A stretch of DNA of 64,000 nt from Gymnodinialimonas ulvae (GTDB taxonomy: Bacteria > Pseudomonadota > Alphaproteobacteria > Rhodobacterales > Rhodobacteraceae): positions 1,488,001-1,552,000 of the forward strand of contig NZ_JBBIFX010000001.1 in NCBI RefSeq assembly GCF_037543845.1, in the 5' to 3' direction. Shown one piece after another: positions 25,087 to 33,724 of this stretch (its first letter is position 1; every line of letters begins with the position of its first letter). The position numbers and the translations under genes were made by a program. Under the pieces are notes generated by a model that was not told the origin of the DNA, made no database searches, and was given only the letters and a program-made list of their open reading frames with translations.

Positions 25087-26130
25087 ATGCACGCAACATC
25101 GTCCCTTCCCGAGATAACACCGACCTACCGCAAAGATGCTGAACGCGAGATTCGCCGCTTCACACGCGACTGGACCAAACGCGACAACCGCCTCGCGTCG
25201 CTCAGCTATTTCGGCACCTTCGCCGGATATCTGCTGACCCTCTGGCTCGCCGTACAGGCCTGGCCGGTCTGGTGGCTCGTCGTGCCGCTGATCGTCATAA
25301 ACGCCTTCGCAGGCGTGCGTCTCTACGTGATTCAGCACGATCTGGGCCACAATTCCTTTTTCACGACCAAGCGGCTCAACACGCTCGCCGGTCATGCCAG
25401 CAGCGTCTTCACGCTCACCCCGTTCAGCGTGATGCAGCACAATCACAACGAACATCACAGTCATCTCGGCAATCTCGACGAACGCGACACCACCGAGATA
25501 TTCACCATGACGCAGCGCGAGTGGCACGACGCCGGGTTCTGGAAACGGCTGCAATATCGCCTGTATCGCAACCCGTTTCTGATGATCCCGCTGGGGGGTC
25601 TGTTCACCTATGTGATCGTCTATCGCTGGCCCAAAAACACGGCCCGCCTTGCCCCGTGGCAGGTGCTGGCGCACAATGCGGGGCTGGCGTTGTGGGTTGC
25701 GCTGATCTGGGCCTGGGCCGGGTCTGTCGGCCTGATCATCTATGCGGGAACTGTCTTTACGGCGGGCTGCATTGGCGTGTTTCTGGTGTATCTGCAGCAT
25801 AATTTCGAAGACACGTGGTGGGATCGCAAGCCCGACCTCAACCCGGCCCGCGCGGCTTTGCAAGGCTCCTCGGCGCTGGATCTGGGCTGGCTGTTTGATT
25901 TCGCCGTGGCCAACATCACCTACCACGATATCCACCATTTCAACGCCAACATCCCCTCCTACCGGCTGCGCGCCTGCCACCGCGCCTTGCGGCAGCGCTA
26001 CGAAGTTCAGACGATCGGCTGGATGGAGGCCTTCCGCTCTTTTACGCTCAAACTCTGGGATGAGGATCAGGGCCGTCTGGTGCCCTTCCCCAAGGTGCCC
26101 GCCCCGCAACGCGTGGTCCCCGCACAGTAG
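25087..26130 (+). CDS. Membrane fatty-acid desaturase
   Basis: A 347-residue di-iron desaturase. Three histidine boxes are present: HDLGHNS (about residue 85), HNHNEHHSH (about 118) and YHDIHHFN (about 278), separated by hydrophobic segments forming at least four transmembrane helices. This arrangement fits acyl-lipid desaturases of the DesA/FAD class. The start ATG at 25087 is divergent from the TetR gene, and the shared region holds a TetR operator, so co-regulation with membrane stress is possible but not proven. Converges on the second TetR gene with a 5-base gap. Confidence 0.85.
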   Translation: MHATSSLPEITPTYRKDAEREIRRFTRDWTKRDNRLASLSYFGTFAGYLLTLWLAVQAWPVWWLVVPLIVINAFAGVRLYVIQHDLGHNSFFTTKRLNTLAGHASSVFTLTPFSVMQHNHNEHHSHLGNLDERDTTEIFTMTQREWHDAGFWKRLQYRLYRNPFLMIPLGGLFTYVIVYRWPKNTARLAPWQVLAHNAGLALWVALIWAWAGSVGLIIYAGTVFTAGCIGVFLVYLQHNFEDTWWDRKPDLNPARAALQGSSALDLGWLFDFAVANITYHDIHHFNANIPSYRLRACHRALRQRYEVQTIGWMEAFRSFTLKLWDEDQGRLVPFPKVPAPQRVVPAQ

Positions 26131-26135
26131 CGCGT

Positions 26136-26720
26136 TCAGCCGCCCTGCACCGCCTTGCGCACCATGTCCCAATACGTGGATTCCACATCCGCCCGCGACA
26201 GCCGCCCGCCATCGCGGAACCATGTCGTGACGCCCGTCAGCATGGAAATCACCGCCATGGTCGCCAGTTTCGTGTCCGACACATCGAACACCCCCTCGGC
26301 CACACCGGCGCGCAGGATCGCTTCCAGCCGGTCCTCGTAATCGCGCCGGAGTGCCTCGATCACCGCGAAATTCTCGGGGCTGAGGTTGCGCAGCTCCATA
26401 TAGGCGATGAACACCAGCTCCGGTCGGTCGAGGTGATAGGCGATGTGATGCCGCGCGAAATGCTCCAACTGCGCCATCGCGCCACCCACGGGCGGGGTCC
26501 AGTCGGCCAGAAGATCCTGCAAATGATCGCGCATCAGGTCGAACAACAAAGTCTGCTTGTCCGGCGTGTAAAGGTACAACGCCCCCGCCTGTACCCCCAC
26601 CTCGCGCGCGATCTGGCGCATCGAGACGGCCGCAAAGCCATGCCGCGCAAACAGCCGCAGCGCGGTCGCGCGGATCTTGGGGCCGGTGGTTCCGGCGTGC
26701 GAGCCCTGGGTGCGTGCCAT
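26136..26720 (-). CDS. TetR-family transcriptional regulator
   Basis: A 194-residue TetR regulator. The helix-turn-helix (about 15–50) contains RATALRLFARHGFAAVSMRQIAREVGV-type sequence and ends in the recognition segment GALYLYTPDKQTL. The C-terminal part (DRPELVFIAYMELRNLSPEN) resembles TetR members near fatty-acid or CoA-ester genes. The ATG at 26720 is the natural start; the same frame stays open for kilobases upstream only because it is antisense to hom and its neighbour. A 14-bp palindrome lies 15 bases upstream. Overlooks the divergent lipoprotein gene. Confidence 0.85.
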   Translation of the reverse strand: MARTQGSHAGTTGPKIRATALRLFARHGFAAVSMRQIAREVGVQAGALYLYTPDKQTLLFDLMRDHLQDLLADWTPPVGGAMAQLEHFARHHIAYHLDRPELVFIAYMELRNLSPENFAVIEALRRDYEDRLEAILRAGVAEGVFDVSDTKLATMAVISMLTGVTTWFRDGGRLSRADVESTYWDMVRKAVQGG

Positions 26721-26735
26721 GGGGCCAAGCTTATC

Positions 26736-26749
26736 TGAACGGGTGTTCA
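26736..26749. promoter_or_regulatory. Candidate operator of the second TetR regulator
   Basis: TGAAC-GGGT-GTTCA is an inverted repeat with the same half-sites as the pspA-region operators but a four-base spacer. It lies between the divergent TetR gene (start 26720) and the small lipoprotein gene (start 26798), so it could control both. Confidence 0.6.
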
Positions 26750-26797
26750 ATTCAAGGCGTCTGGACTTGCCGCCGCCCGCCGCGCTACGCTGGGTGC

Positions 26798-27046
26798 ATG
26801 CGATATGCCACCCTGCTCCTTTGCCTGCTGCCGATGGCCTGCGCCCCCAGCTTTCCGGATCTGGACGACCGCCTGACCGCGCAATCGCAGGCCGCGGACT
26901 ACCCGCGCCTGGTCCCCCTCGAACCGCTTCTTGCCAGCGCCGAGGCCCCTGCGCCGCGCGCCGCCGCAACCGAAGGCGCCAGCCTTGAGGCGCGCCTGGC
27001 CAACCTGCAGCGCCGGGCCGATTGGCTGCGCAATATGCCCCTCTGA
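26798..27046 (+). CDS. Small lipoprotein, 82 aa
   Basis: An 82-residue protein with a clear lipoprotein signal: basic Met-Arg, hydrophobic TLLLCLLP and a lipobox ending at the cysteine in LPMAC (residue 15). The mature part is short, Ala/Pro-rich in the middle and ends in an amphipathic helix with EARLANLQRRADWLR. I use the ATG at 26798; an in-frame start at 26714 would destroy the signal sequence. Similar tiny lipoproteins often precede hom in Rhodobacteraceae, but no function is known to me. Confidence 0.65.
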   Translation: MRYATLLLCLLPMACAPSFPDLDDRLTAQSQAADYPRLVPLEPLLASAEAPAPRAAATEGASLEARLANLQRRADWLRNMPL

Positions 27047-27122
27047 GCGACCGTGCGTTGCAGCCTTCGGGCAGAGCCGCTAAACGGGCGGCGCAACCCA
27101 CCCCGCGCCCGGAGTTCCCGCA

Positions 27123-28409
27123 ATGACTGACCCCATCCGTCTTGGCATCGCCGGGCTTGGCACCGTTGGTGTCGGCGTTGTAAAAATCGTCCAGCGGCAG
27201 GCGCACCTTCTGTCCGCGCGCACCGGGCGCGCCATCACCATCTCCGCCGTCTCCGCGCGCTCCAGGGACAAGGATCGCGGCGTGAACCTTGCCGATTACG
27301 CCTGGGAAGACGATCCCGTCGCGCTGGCCAAACGCGCCGATGTCGACCTTTTCGTGGAGCTGATGGGCGGCGATGACGGCCCCGCCAAAGACGCCACCGA
27401 AGCCGCCCTGGCCGCAGGCAAGGACGTCGTCACCGCCAACAAGGCCATGCTCGCCCACCACGGCCAAGCGCTCGCCGAACGGGCCGAAACCAACGGCGCA
27501 GCGCTCCGCTACGAGGCCGCCGTCGCGGGCGGCATCCCGGTGATCAAATCCCTGACCGAAGGGCTGGCCGGCAACCGCATCAGCCGCGTCATGGGCGTGA
27601 TGAACGGCACCTGCAATTACATCCTGACCCGGATGGACGAAGCGGGCCTGTCCTACCAGGCCGCCTTCGATGAGGCCGACGGCCTGGGCTATCTGGAGGC
27701 CGACCCGAACCTCGATGTGGGCGGCATCGACGCGGGCCATAAACTCTCCATCCTTGCCGCCATCGCCTTCGGCACGCGCGTCGCGTTCAACGACATGCGC
27801 CTTGAAGGCATCGGCAAAGTCTCCATCGACGACATCCGCCGCGCGGGCGATTTGGGCTACAAGATCAAACTCCTGGGCGTCGCGCAGATGACCGGCCGCG
27901 GGCTGGAACAACGCATGACCCCCTGCCTCGTGCCCGCCACCTCGCCGCTCGGTCAACTGGTCGGCGGCACCAACATGGTGGTGATCGAAGGCGACGCCGT
28001 GGAACAGGTCGTGTTGCGCGGCCCCGGCGCGGGCGAAGGCCCCACCGCCTCGGCCGTGATGGGCGACATCTGCGACATCGCGCGCGGCCTGCGCCTGCCG
28101 GTGTTCGGCCAACCCGCCGACACGCTGGTCGAGGCCACGCCCGCAAACGCCGAAAGCCCCGCCTGTTTCTACCTGCGGCTGGACCTGGTCGACAAACCCG
28201 GCGCGCTGGCCAAGGTCGCCACCGCGCTTGGCGAAAACGGCATCTCCATCGATCGCATGCGCCAATATGATCACGACGCCAGCAACGCGCCGGTGCTCAT
28301 CATCACTCACAAGGCCGCGCGCCCCGATCTTGACGCCGCTTTGGCCGCCCTGCCCGCCACCGGCGTCGTGTCGGGCGATCCCGTGGCCCTGCGGATCGAG
28401 GACGTCTGA
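27123..28409 (+). CDS. hom: Homoserine dehydrogenase
   Basis: A 428-residue monofunctional enzyme reducing aspartate semialdehyde to homoserine on the way to threonine and methionine. It has the Rossmann start GIAGLGTVGVGVVKI, the VTANKAMLA nucleotide-binding segment, and the family signature around SRVMGVMNGTCNYIL and YLEADPNLDVGGIDAGHK, which contains the catalytic Lys. A C-terminal ACT domain begins near 350 with VDKPGALAKVATAL and probably binds threonine as feedback inhibitor. It is followed after three bases by a PhoD-like gene. Confidence 0.95.
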   Translation: MTDPIRLGIAGLGTVGVGVVKIVQRQAHLLSARTGRAITISAVSARSRDKDRGVNLADYAWEDDPVALAKRADVDLFVELMGGDDGPAKDATEAALAAGKDVVTANKAMLAHHGQALAERAETNGAALRYEAAVAGGIPVIKSLTEGLAGNRISRVMGVMNGTCNYILTRMDEAGLSYQAAFDEADGLGYLEADPNLDVGGIDAGHKLSILAAIAFGTRVAFNDMRLEGIGKVSIDDIRRAGDLGYKIKLLGVAQMTGRGLEQRMTPCLVPATSPLGQLVGGTNMVVIEGDAVEQVVLRGPGAGEGPTASAVMGDICDIARGLRLPVFGQPADTLVEATPANAESPACFYLRLDLVDKPGALAKVATALGENGISIDRMRQYDHDASNAPVLIITHKAARPDLDAALAALPATGVVSGDPVALRIEDV

Positions 28410-28412
28410 GGC

Positions 28413-29840
28413 GTGACACCGGACCGGATCCTCGGCCCCCTCCTGATCCTTGACCACATCGCCGACGGGCGGCTGCATCTGGCCGCCCTGTTTGCCGCGC
28501 CGCCCGGCGACACGCCCGGCCCGCTGACCGTCGACGACGTGCACGTCGCGCCTGTCGAACTGCTCTGCTACCCGCAGGTCGCACTTTTTCGCGCGCGCTT
28601 TTCCGTGCCCGCCGATGCCCCCGCCGCCTACGTATGGAACGGCGAAACCTATCCCGTCGCCTCTGATCTCACCGGCGACCTGCGCCTCGCCTACGTGTCC
28701 TGCAACGGCGAGGAACACGGCGATCTGGACCGCGATGGGGCCGAGCGCAACGCCATGTGGGCCTGCCTCGCCACACAGCACCGCGCGCGGCCCTTCGGCC
28801 TCCTGCTCCATGGCGGCGATCAGGTTTACGCCGACGAGGCCACGCACGGCCATCCGCTTTCCGAAGACTGGCCCGACAAGATCCCCCGCGATCCGCTGCC
28901 CCATGATCTCGACGATCTGCGCGAGCATCTGCGCGCGCGCTTCGCCGAGCGCTACATCGCACAATTGCAGCACCCCGACTACGCTTGGCTCGTCGCCCGC
29001 GTGCCGTCGCTGGCGCAATGGGACGACCATGATATCTGCGACGGCTGGGGCTCCCTGCCCCGCTCGCGCACCTATTCGCCCGTGGGCCAGACCCTCTTCG
29101 AGGTCGCGCAGGAGGCCAATCTGGCCTTCCAACACGGCACGGTTGCGGGCGATCTGCCCGCGCGTTTCACCGATCCAAAGGGCTATCACCTTGGCTGGCA
29201 GGTGGCGTTGCCCGGCCTGCGCCTGCTCGCCCCCGATCTGCGGTCGGAACGCACCCGCAGGCAGATCATGGACGACGGCGGCTGGACGGCGATGGAGGCG
29301 GCGGCGGCGGCGGCGTTCCGGGGCCGAACGCTCGTGATGTCCTCCGTGCCGCTCCTCGGCCCGCGCCTGTCGATCCTGGAGGCGTTGATGGTGCTCACGC
29401 CGAAGATGCAGAAGTACGAAGACGATCTGCGCGATCAATGGCAAAGCCGCGCGCATCGCGAAAGCTGGCAGCGCATGCTGGGTCTGATGATGCAGATGCA
29501 AGAGGCCGACGGGCAGGACGTCACCCTTCTGTCGGGCGAAATTCACCTTGCCACCCGCGCCGAAATGGCCGCGCACAACGGCCAGCCCCTGCATCAGCTT
29601 GTCGCCTCCGGCATCACCCACCGCCCGCCGCCCCGCGCCTGGGCGCGCGCGCTCGGGGCGCTCTCGCGGCTGGGGCAAAGCCCCTTGCCCGGCCATCCGA
29701 TCCGCATCCGGCGCATACCCGGCCAGAACCTGCGCTATGTTGCCGAACGCAATGCGCTGGTGCTGGAACGGCAGGGCGAAAACTGGCAGGCGATCTGGCA
29801 TTTCGAACATCAAGGCCCGGCCCCCGCGCTGGAGATCTGA
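28413..29840 (+). CDS. PhoD-like metallophosphatase
   Basis: A 475-residue protein of the PhoD/alkaline phosphatase D type. Metal-binding motifs appear as LLHGGDQVYAD (about 135), AQWDDHDICDGWG (about 203) and LLSGEIHLATR (about 370). No signal peptide is seen, so unlike secreted PhoD it is probably cytosolic, resembling the bacterial group with a beta-sandwich N-terminal part (FRARFSVPADAP). It starts with GTG three bases after hom and is probably translated with it. Substrate unknown. Confidence 0.75.
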   Translation: MTPDRILGPLLILDHIADGRLHLAALFAAPPGDTPGPLTVDDVHVAPVELLCYPQVALFRARFSVPADAPAAYVWNGETYPVASDLTGDLRLAYVSCNGEEHGDLDRDGAERNAMWACLATQHRARPFGLLLHGGDQVYADEATHGHPLSEDWPDKIPRDPLPHDLDDLREHLRARFAERYIAQLQHPDYAWLVARVPSLAQWDDHDICDGWGSLPRSRTYSPVGQTLFEVAQEANLAFQHGTVAGDLPARFTDPKGYHLGWQVALPGLRLLAPDLRSERTRRQIMDDGGWTAMEAAAAAAFRGRTLVMSSVPLLGPRLSILEALMVLTPKMQKYEDDLRDQWQSRAHRESWQRMLGLMMQMQEADGQDVTLLSGEIHLATRAEMAAHNGQPLHQLVASGITHRPPPRAWARALGALSRLGQSPLPGHPIRIRRIPGQNLRYVAERNALVLERQGENWQAIWHFEHQGPAPALEI

Positions 29841-29846
29841 GCCGTC

Positions 29847-29868
29847 AACTATTCATTTGCGAATAGTT
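29847..29868. promoter_or_regulatory. Palindrome A in the glpX promoter region
   Basis: AACTATTC-N6-GAATAGTT is a perfect 8-bp inverted repeat. It is in the AT-rich 185-base gap before glpX and shares the CTATTCAT core with a second palindrome whose centre is 42 bases away (about four helical turns). Suits a dimeric ArsR- or MarR-like regulator; none is encoded nearby. Confidence 0.5.
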
Positions 29869-29892
29869 ATGGGTTGGGGATTGACCCGATCT

Positions 29893-29906
29893 ATTCATAA
29901 ATGAAT
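29893..29906. promoter_or_regulatory. Palindrome B in the glpX promoter region
   Basis: ATTCAT-AA-ATGAAT is a perfect inverted repeat preceded by CT, so it repeats the CTATTCAT half of palindrome A. Both lie upstream of the glpX start at 30026. Confidence 0.5.
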
Positions 29907-30025
29907 GATCAACGTGCACAGGCCGCCTTCGTGCCCGCCCATCCCGTTAGCGCCCCCAGCCTTGTCGCGCCCAACCCCGCCCGCTATGGCAGTGCCAACC
30001 GCTTACAACTTGCGCAGGGATTTCC

Positions 30026-30988
30026 ATGGCCAAGAAAGACTTCAACGACCGTTTGCTTTCACTCGGGCTCGCCCGCGTCTCCGAGGCCGCCGCCATCGCT
30101 TCAGCCGAATGGGTCGGGCGCGGTGACGAGAAAGCCGCCGATCAGGCCGCCGTCAACGCCATGCGCGAGCAGCTCAACCGCCTCGACATTTCCGGCGTCG
30201 TCGTCATCGGTGAGGGCGAGCGCGACGAAGCGCCCATGCTCTACATCGGCGAAGAGGTCGGCGCAGGCAACGGCCCCGAGGTCGACATCGCCCTCGACCC
30301 GCTCGAAGGCACGACCCTGACCGCCAAGGATATGCCCAACGCGCTCACCGTGATCGCCATGGGCCCGCGCGGCTCCATGCTGCACGCGCCCGATGTCTAC
30401 ATGGACAAGCTCGCCATCGGCCCCGGCTTCCCCGAAAACATCGTCAGCCTCGATCAGACACCCGGCGAGCGCGTGCGCCTTCTCGCCGCCGCCAAGCAAT
30501 GCACCACCGCCGATGTCACCGTCTGCGTGCTCGACCGGCCGCGCCACGAACCCATGATCAAGCAATTGCGCGAAACCGGCGCCGCGATCCGCCTGATCAC
30601 CGACGGCGATGTGGCCGGCGTGATCCATTGCGCCGAATCCGAGAAAACCGGCATCGACATGTACATGGGCTCTGGCGGCGCGCCCGAGGGCGTTCTGGCC
30701 GCCGCGGCGCTGAAATGCATGGGCGGGCAGATGTGGGGCCGCCTGACCTTCCGCAACGATGATGAAAAGGGCCGCGCGGCCAAGGCCGGGATCAAGGACC
30801 TCGACCGGATCTATTCCCGCGACGACATGGTGACCGCCGATGTGATCTTTGCCGCGACCGGCGTCACAGACGGCTCGATCCTGCCCGGCATCGTTCGCGA
30901 ACCGACGCACCTGACCACCGAGACGATCCTGATGCGCTCCAAAACCGGCTCCGTCCGGCGGATGAGCTACCGCAACCCGCGCGCTTGA
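30026..30988 (+). CDS. glpX: Class II fructose-1,6-bisphosphatase
   Basis: A 320-residue GlpX-type phosphatase acting in gluconeogenesis. It has VVIGEGERDEAPMLYIGEEVG, where the metal-binding acidic residues lie, followed by DIALDPLEGTTLTA (the DPxEGT motif of the Li-sensitive superfamily) and LITDGDVAGVI. Length matches the family. The start ATG follows a GCAGGGA. Two palindromes in its promoter region suggest specific regulation. The order hom, glpX, recJ is common in this bacterial group. Confidence 0.95.
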   Translation: MAKKDFNDRLLSLGLARVSEAAAIASAEWVGRGDEKAADQAAVNAMREQLNRLDISGVVVIGEGERDEAPMLYIGEEVGAGNGPEVDIALDPLEGTTLTAKDMPNALTVIAMGPRGSMLHAPDVYMDKLAIGPGFPENIVSLDQTPGERVRLLAAAKQCTTADVTVCVLDRPRHEPMIKQLRETGAAIRLITDGDVAGVIHCAESEKTGIDMYMGSGGAPEGVLAAAALKCMGGQMWGRLTFRNDDEKGRAAKAGIKDLDRIYSRDDMVTADVIFAATGVTDGSILPGIVREPTHLTTETILMRSKTGSVRRMSYRNPRA

Positions 30989-31005
30989 CGGGCGGGCGGA
31001 CGGGC

Positions 31006-31563
31006 ATGGCCTCGGCGCTGATCCTGATCGACATCCAGATGGGGTTCGAAGCCCCCGTCTGGGGCGCGCGCAACAACCCCGGCGCCGAGACAAACGCGGG
31101 CCGCCTGTTGGCCGAATGGCGCAAATGGGCCGCCCCGATCTGCCACATTCGCCATGTCAGCAGCGAATTCGGCAGCCCGTTGGTGTCCGAGGGCACGATC
31201 TTCAAACCCGAAGTCGCGCCGCTTGACCATGAGCCGATCTTCGAGAAATCCGTCAATTCCGCCTTCATCGGCACCGAGTTGGAAGATCACCTGACCCAGT
31301 CCAGCGTCGGTGACCTTGTGATTTGCGGGCTGACCACGCCGCATTGCGTCTCGACCACAACCCGAATGGCCGCAAACCTCGGCTTCAACGTGCGGCTGGC
31401 CCATGACGCCTGCGCCGCGTTTGCATCCAACGCCGCCACCGATTGGGCCCCGACCCTCACCGCACCGGATCCGCAGGTGATCCACGACACCGCGATCAGC
31501 CACCTGCACGGCGAATTCTGCACCGCGCTTGCGACCGATACGATCCTGACCGAGGGGCCATGA
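31006..31563 (+). CDS. Isochorismatase-like cysteine hydrolase
   Basis: A 185-residue hydrolase of the isochorismatase/nicotinamidase fold. The catalytic triad is visible: the Asp in ALILIDIQMGF, the Lys in FEKSVNSAF, and the Cys in TTPHCVSTT, with the cis-peptide-containing ICGLTT just before it. I use the ATG at 31006, which places the first beta-strand at the terminus; a TTG seven codons upstream overlaps glpX. Its stop overlaps the recJ start (ATGA). Substrate unknown; inserted between glpX and recJ. Confidence 0.8.
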   Translation: MASALILIDIQMGFEAPVWGARNNPGAETNAGRLLAEWRKWAAPICHIRHVSSEFGSPLVSEGTIFKPEVAPLDHEPIFEKSVNSAFIGTELEDHLTQSSVGDLVICGLTTPHCVSTTTRMAANLGFNVRLAHDACAAFASNAATDWAPTLTAPDPQVIHDTAISHLHGEFCTALATDTILTEGP

Positions 31564-33299
31564 GCTACCTTGGTGTCGAAACCTCGCTGACGGGGCGTCG
31601 CTGGGTCGGCCCCTCCGACGATCTCACCCGGAAGGCTGAGGCGCTGGTTCAACGCGCAGATCTACCGCCTGCCGTGGCCGCGATCCTTGCGCACCGGGGT
31701 GTGTCACCCGACGAAGCGTCCGCGTTTCTGGCCCCGGCTCTGCGCGACCTCCTGCCCGATCCGATGACGTTGCGCGACATGGAGCCCGCTGCCGAACGAC
31801 TTGTCGCGGCGGCCCGCGCCGGCGAACGCATTGCGGTCTTTGCCGATTACGATGTGGATGGCGGGTCTTCTGCCGCGCTGTTGATCTGGTGGTTGCGAGC
31901 GCTCAACCGCTCTGCGACGCTCTACGTTCCCGACCGGATCGACGAAGGCTACGGCCCAAATGACGAGGCGATGTCAGCGTTGGCGCGGGATCACGACCTG
32001 ATCATCTGCGTCGATTGCGGGACCCTCTCGCACGGGCCGATTGCGGCGGCCGTGGGGGCCGATGTGATCGTGTTGGATCACCACCTGGCCAGCGCGGAAC
32101 TTCCCGAGTGCGTGGCTGTCGTGAACCCGAACCGGCAGGATGAAAGCGGCGCGCTTGGCCACCTTTGCGCGGCGGGCGTGGTCTTTATGGTGCTGGTGGA
32201 GGCGAACCGCCGCCTGCGCGCGGACATGGTGCAGGGCCCGGATTTGATGGCGATGCTGGACCTCGTGGCACTGGCCACGGTGGCGGATGTGGCGCCGTTG
32301 ACCGGGGTGAACCGGGCGCTTGTGCGGCAGGGCCTGAAGGTCATGGCACGACGTGCGCGACCCGGCCTTGTGGCGCTGTCGGATGTGGGCCGCCTGGACC
32401 GCGCGCCGACCTCCTATCACCTGGGCTTCGTGCTGGGGCCGCGTGTCAATGCCGGTGGACGGATCGGCGCCGCAGACCTCGGCGCGCGGCTTCTGTCCAC
32501 GGACAGCATGGCCGAAGCCGAGAATATCGCCGCGCGCCTCGATACCCTGAACACCGACCGACGCGAGATCGAGATGCGGGTGCGCGAAGCCGCCCTTGCC
32601 CAGGCCGAGGGGCGCGGGCTTGACGCGCCGCTGATCTGGGCGGCGGAAGATGGCTGGCATCCGGGCGTCGTTGGGATTGTGGCCTCGCGGCTGAAGGACC
32701 GCACCCGCCGACCCGCCGTGGTGATCGGCTTCGACGGAGACGACGGGAAAGGCTCGGGCCGATCCGTCGCGGGTGTCGACCTTGGCGCATCGATCCAGAA
32801 ACTCGCCGCCGAAGGGCTGATCGAAAAAGGCGGGGGTCACAAGATGGCGGCGGGCCTGTCGCTCACCCGCAGGCAACTTGACCCGGCGATGGCCCGCCTG
32901 TCGGAGCTTCTGGCCAAGCAGGGCGCGGGGCAGAGCGGCCCGGCCGACCTGCGCCTGGACGCCACGCTTATGCCGGGCGCCGCAACGCCCGAGCTTCTGG
33001 AACAGCTCGAGGCCGCGGGCCCGTTTGGCGCAGGTGCCCCCGCGCCACGTTTTGCCCTGCCCGGCCTGCGCATCCGTCACACACGCCCCGTTGGCGAAAC
33101 CCACCTCAAGTTGACCTTTGGTGATGGCGGACCGGTCACGCTTGATGCGATCTGTTTCGACGCTGTCACATCGGGCCTCGACGCACTGCAATCGCACAAC
33201 GGGCGCGCGGTGCATGTCGCGGGACGGGTCGAGTTGAACCATTGGCAGGGCCGCACGACCGTGCAACTGCGCCTGGAAGATGCCGCCTGGGCCGAGTGA
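31560..33299 (+). CDS. recJ: Single-stranded-DNA exonuclease RecJ
   Basis: A 579-residue 5'-to-3' exonuclease used in recombination and mismatch repair. DHH-family motifs are present: ADYDVDGGSSAALL, VDCGT, VLDHHLAS (the DHH signature) and the DHHA1 domain motifs GRSVAGVDLG and KGGGHKMAAG near 415–445. The C-terminal OB-like domain covers about 450–579. It starts at an ATG overlapping the preceding stop. Length is normal. It is the last gene before tRNA-Glu. Confidence 0.95.
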   Translation: MSYLGVETSLTGRRWVGPSDDLTRKAEALVQRADLPPAVAAILAHRGVSPDEASAFLAPALRDLLPDPMTLRDMEPAAERLVAAARAGERIAVFADYDVDGGSSAALLIWWLRALNRSATLYVPDRIDEGYGPNDEAMSALARDHDLIICVDCGTLSHGPIAAAVGADVIVLDHHLASAELPECVAVVNPNRQDESGALGHLCAAGVVFMVLVEANRRLRADMVQGPDLMAMLDLVALATVADVAPLTGVNRALVRQGLKVMARRARPGLVALSDVGRLDRAPTSYHLGFVLGPRVNAGGRIGAADLGARLLSTDSMAEAENIAARLDTLNTDRREIEMRVREAALAQAEGRGLDAPLIWAAEDGWHPGVVGIVASRLKDRTRRPAVVIGFDGDDGKGSGRSVAGVDLGASIQKLAAEGLIEKGGGHKMAAGLSLTRRQLDPAMARLSELLAKQGAGQSGPADLRLDATLMPGAATPELLEQLEAAGPFGAGAPAPRFALPGLRIRHTRPVGETHLKLTFGDGGPVTLDAICFDAVTSGLDALQSHNGRAVHVAGRVELNHWQGRTTVQLRLEDAAWAE

Positions 33300-33376
33300 A
33301 GTTTCGCGGGCTTAGGGCAAAGAATCCGCTTGAACCCGCGGCATGGTTTTTCTAGACACCACGTCACTGCCAGCGT

Positions 33377-33451
33377 GGCCCGTTCGTCTATCGGTTAGGA
33401 CGCCAGGTTTTCAACCTGGAAAGAGGGGTTCGATTCCCCTACGGGCTGCCA
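33377..33451 (+). tRNA. tRNA-Glu (anticodon TTC)
   Basis: A 75-base cloverleaf including an encoded CCA end. The acceptor stem pairs GGCCCGT with ACGGGCT (first pair G-T). The anticodon stem CCAGG/CCTGG encloses TTTTCAA, giving anticodon TTC at 33410–33412. The T arm is GAGGGGTTCGATTCCCCT. The D arm follows CGTCTATCGGTTAGGAC. Its 3' end adjoins an integrase-like remnant, so it may have been a past integration site. Confidence 0.95.
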
Positions 33452-33649
33452 CTGTTCAGAAAGATCCCGTAATTTCCGCGACTTGCGACGCGAAATTGTC
33501 CCGCCGCTGTGGTGCGTGGCAAAACGTGGGACACTTTTTGCTTTCTGATTGGGTCGTGCGAGGTTTTGCAACGCACTCGCAGCCCTCAATTCTTGTGACT
33601 CACAATTGGTGTAGCCGGTGACTTCTTTCGATGTCTGATGGCCGGCCAT
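33452..33649 (-). pseudogene. Remnant of a tyrosine recombinase (integrase) C-terminus
   Basis: A minus-strand frame beginning MAGHQTSKEVTGYT resembles the end of tyrosine recombinases, where a GHxT..EVxxYT segment contains the last catalytic His and the nucleophilic Tyr. It is followed by an Ala/Arg-rich helix (SQELRAASALQNLAR), also typical. Upstream in the same frame there is a stop and no further integrase sequence, so only the last part survives. It ends against tRNA-Glu, the usual place for such genes. Identification rests on a short match and is tentative. Confidence 0.45.
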
Positions 33650-33724
33650 CCCAGGCCAAGTTCTTACGGTCCCCGGTTGGAATACTCCCTGTTAGGCCAT
33701 CCTATAGGCCCACATTGCGGCCCG

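Noticed and set aside
26721..29813. A very long minus-strand open frame running upstream of the second TetR gene
   Set aside because: It is antisense to hom and the PhoD-like gene, has no domain and reflects high-GC third-position bias; only its last 194 codons are TetR.
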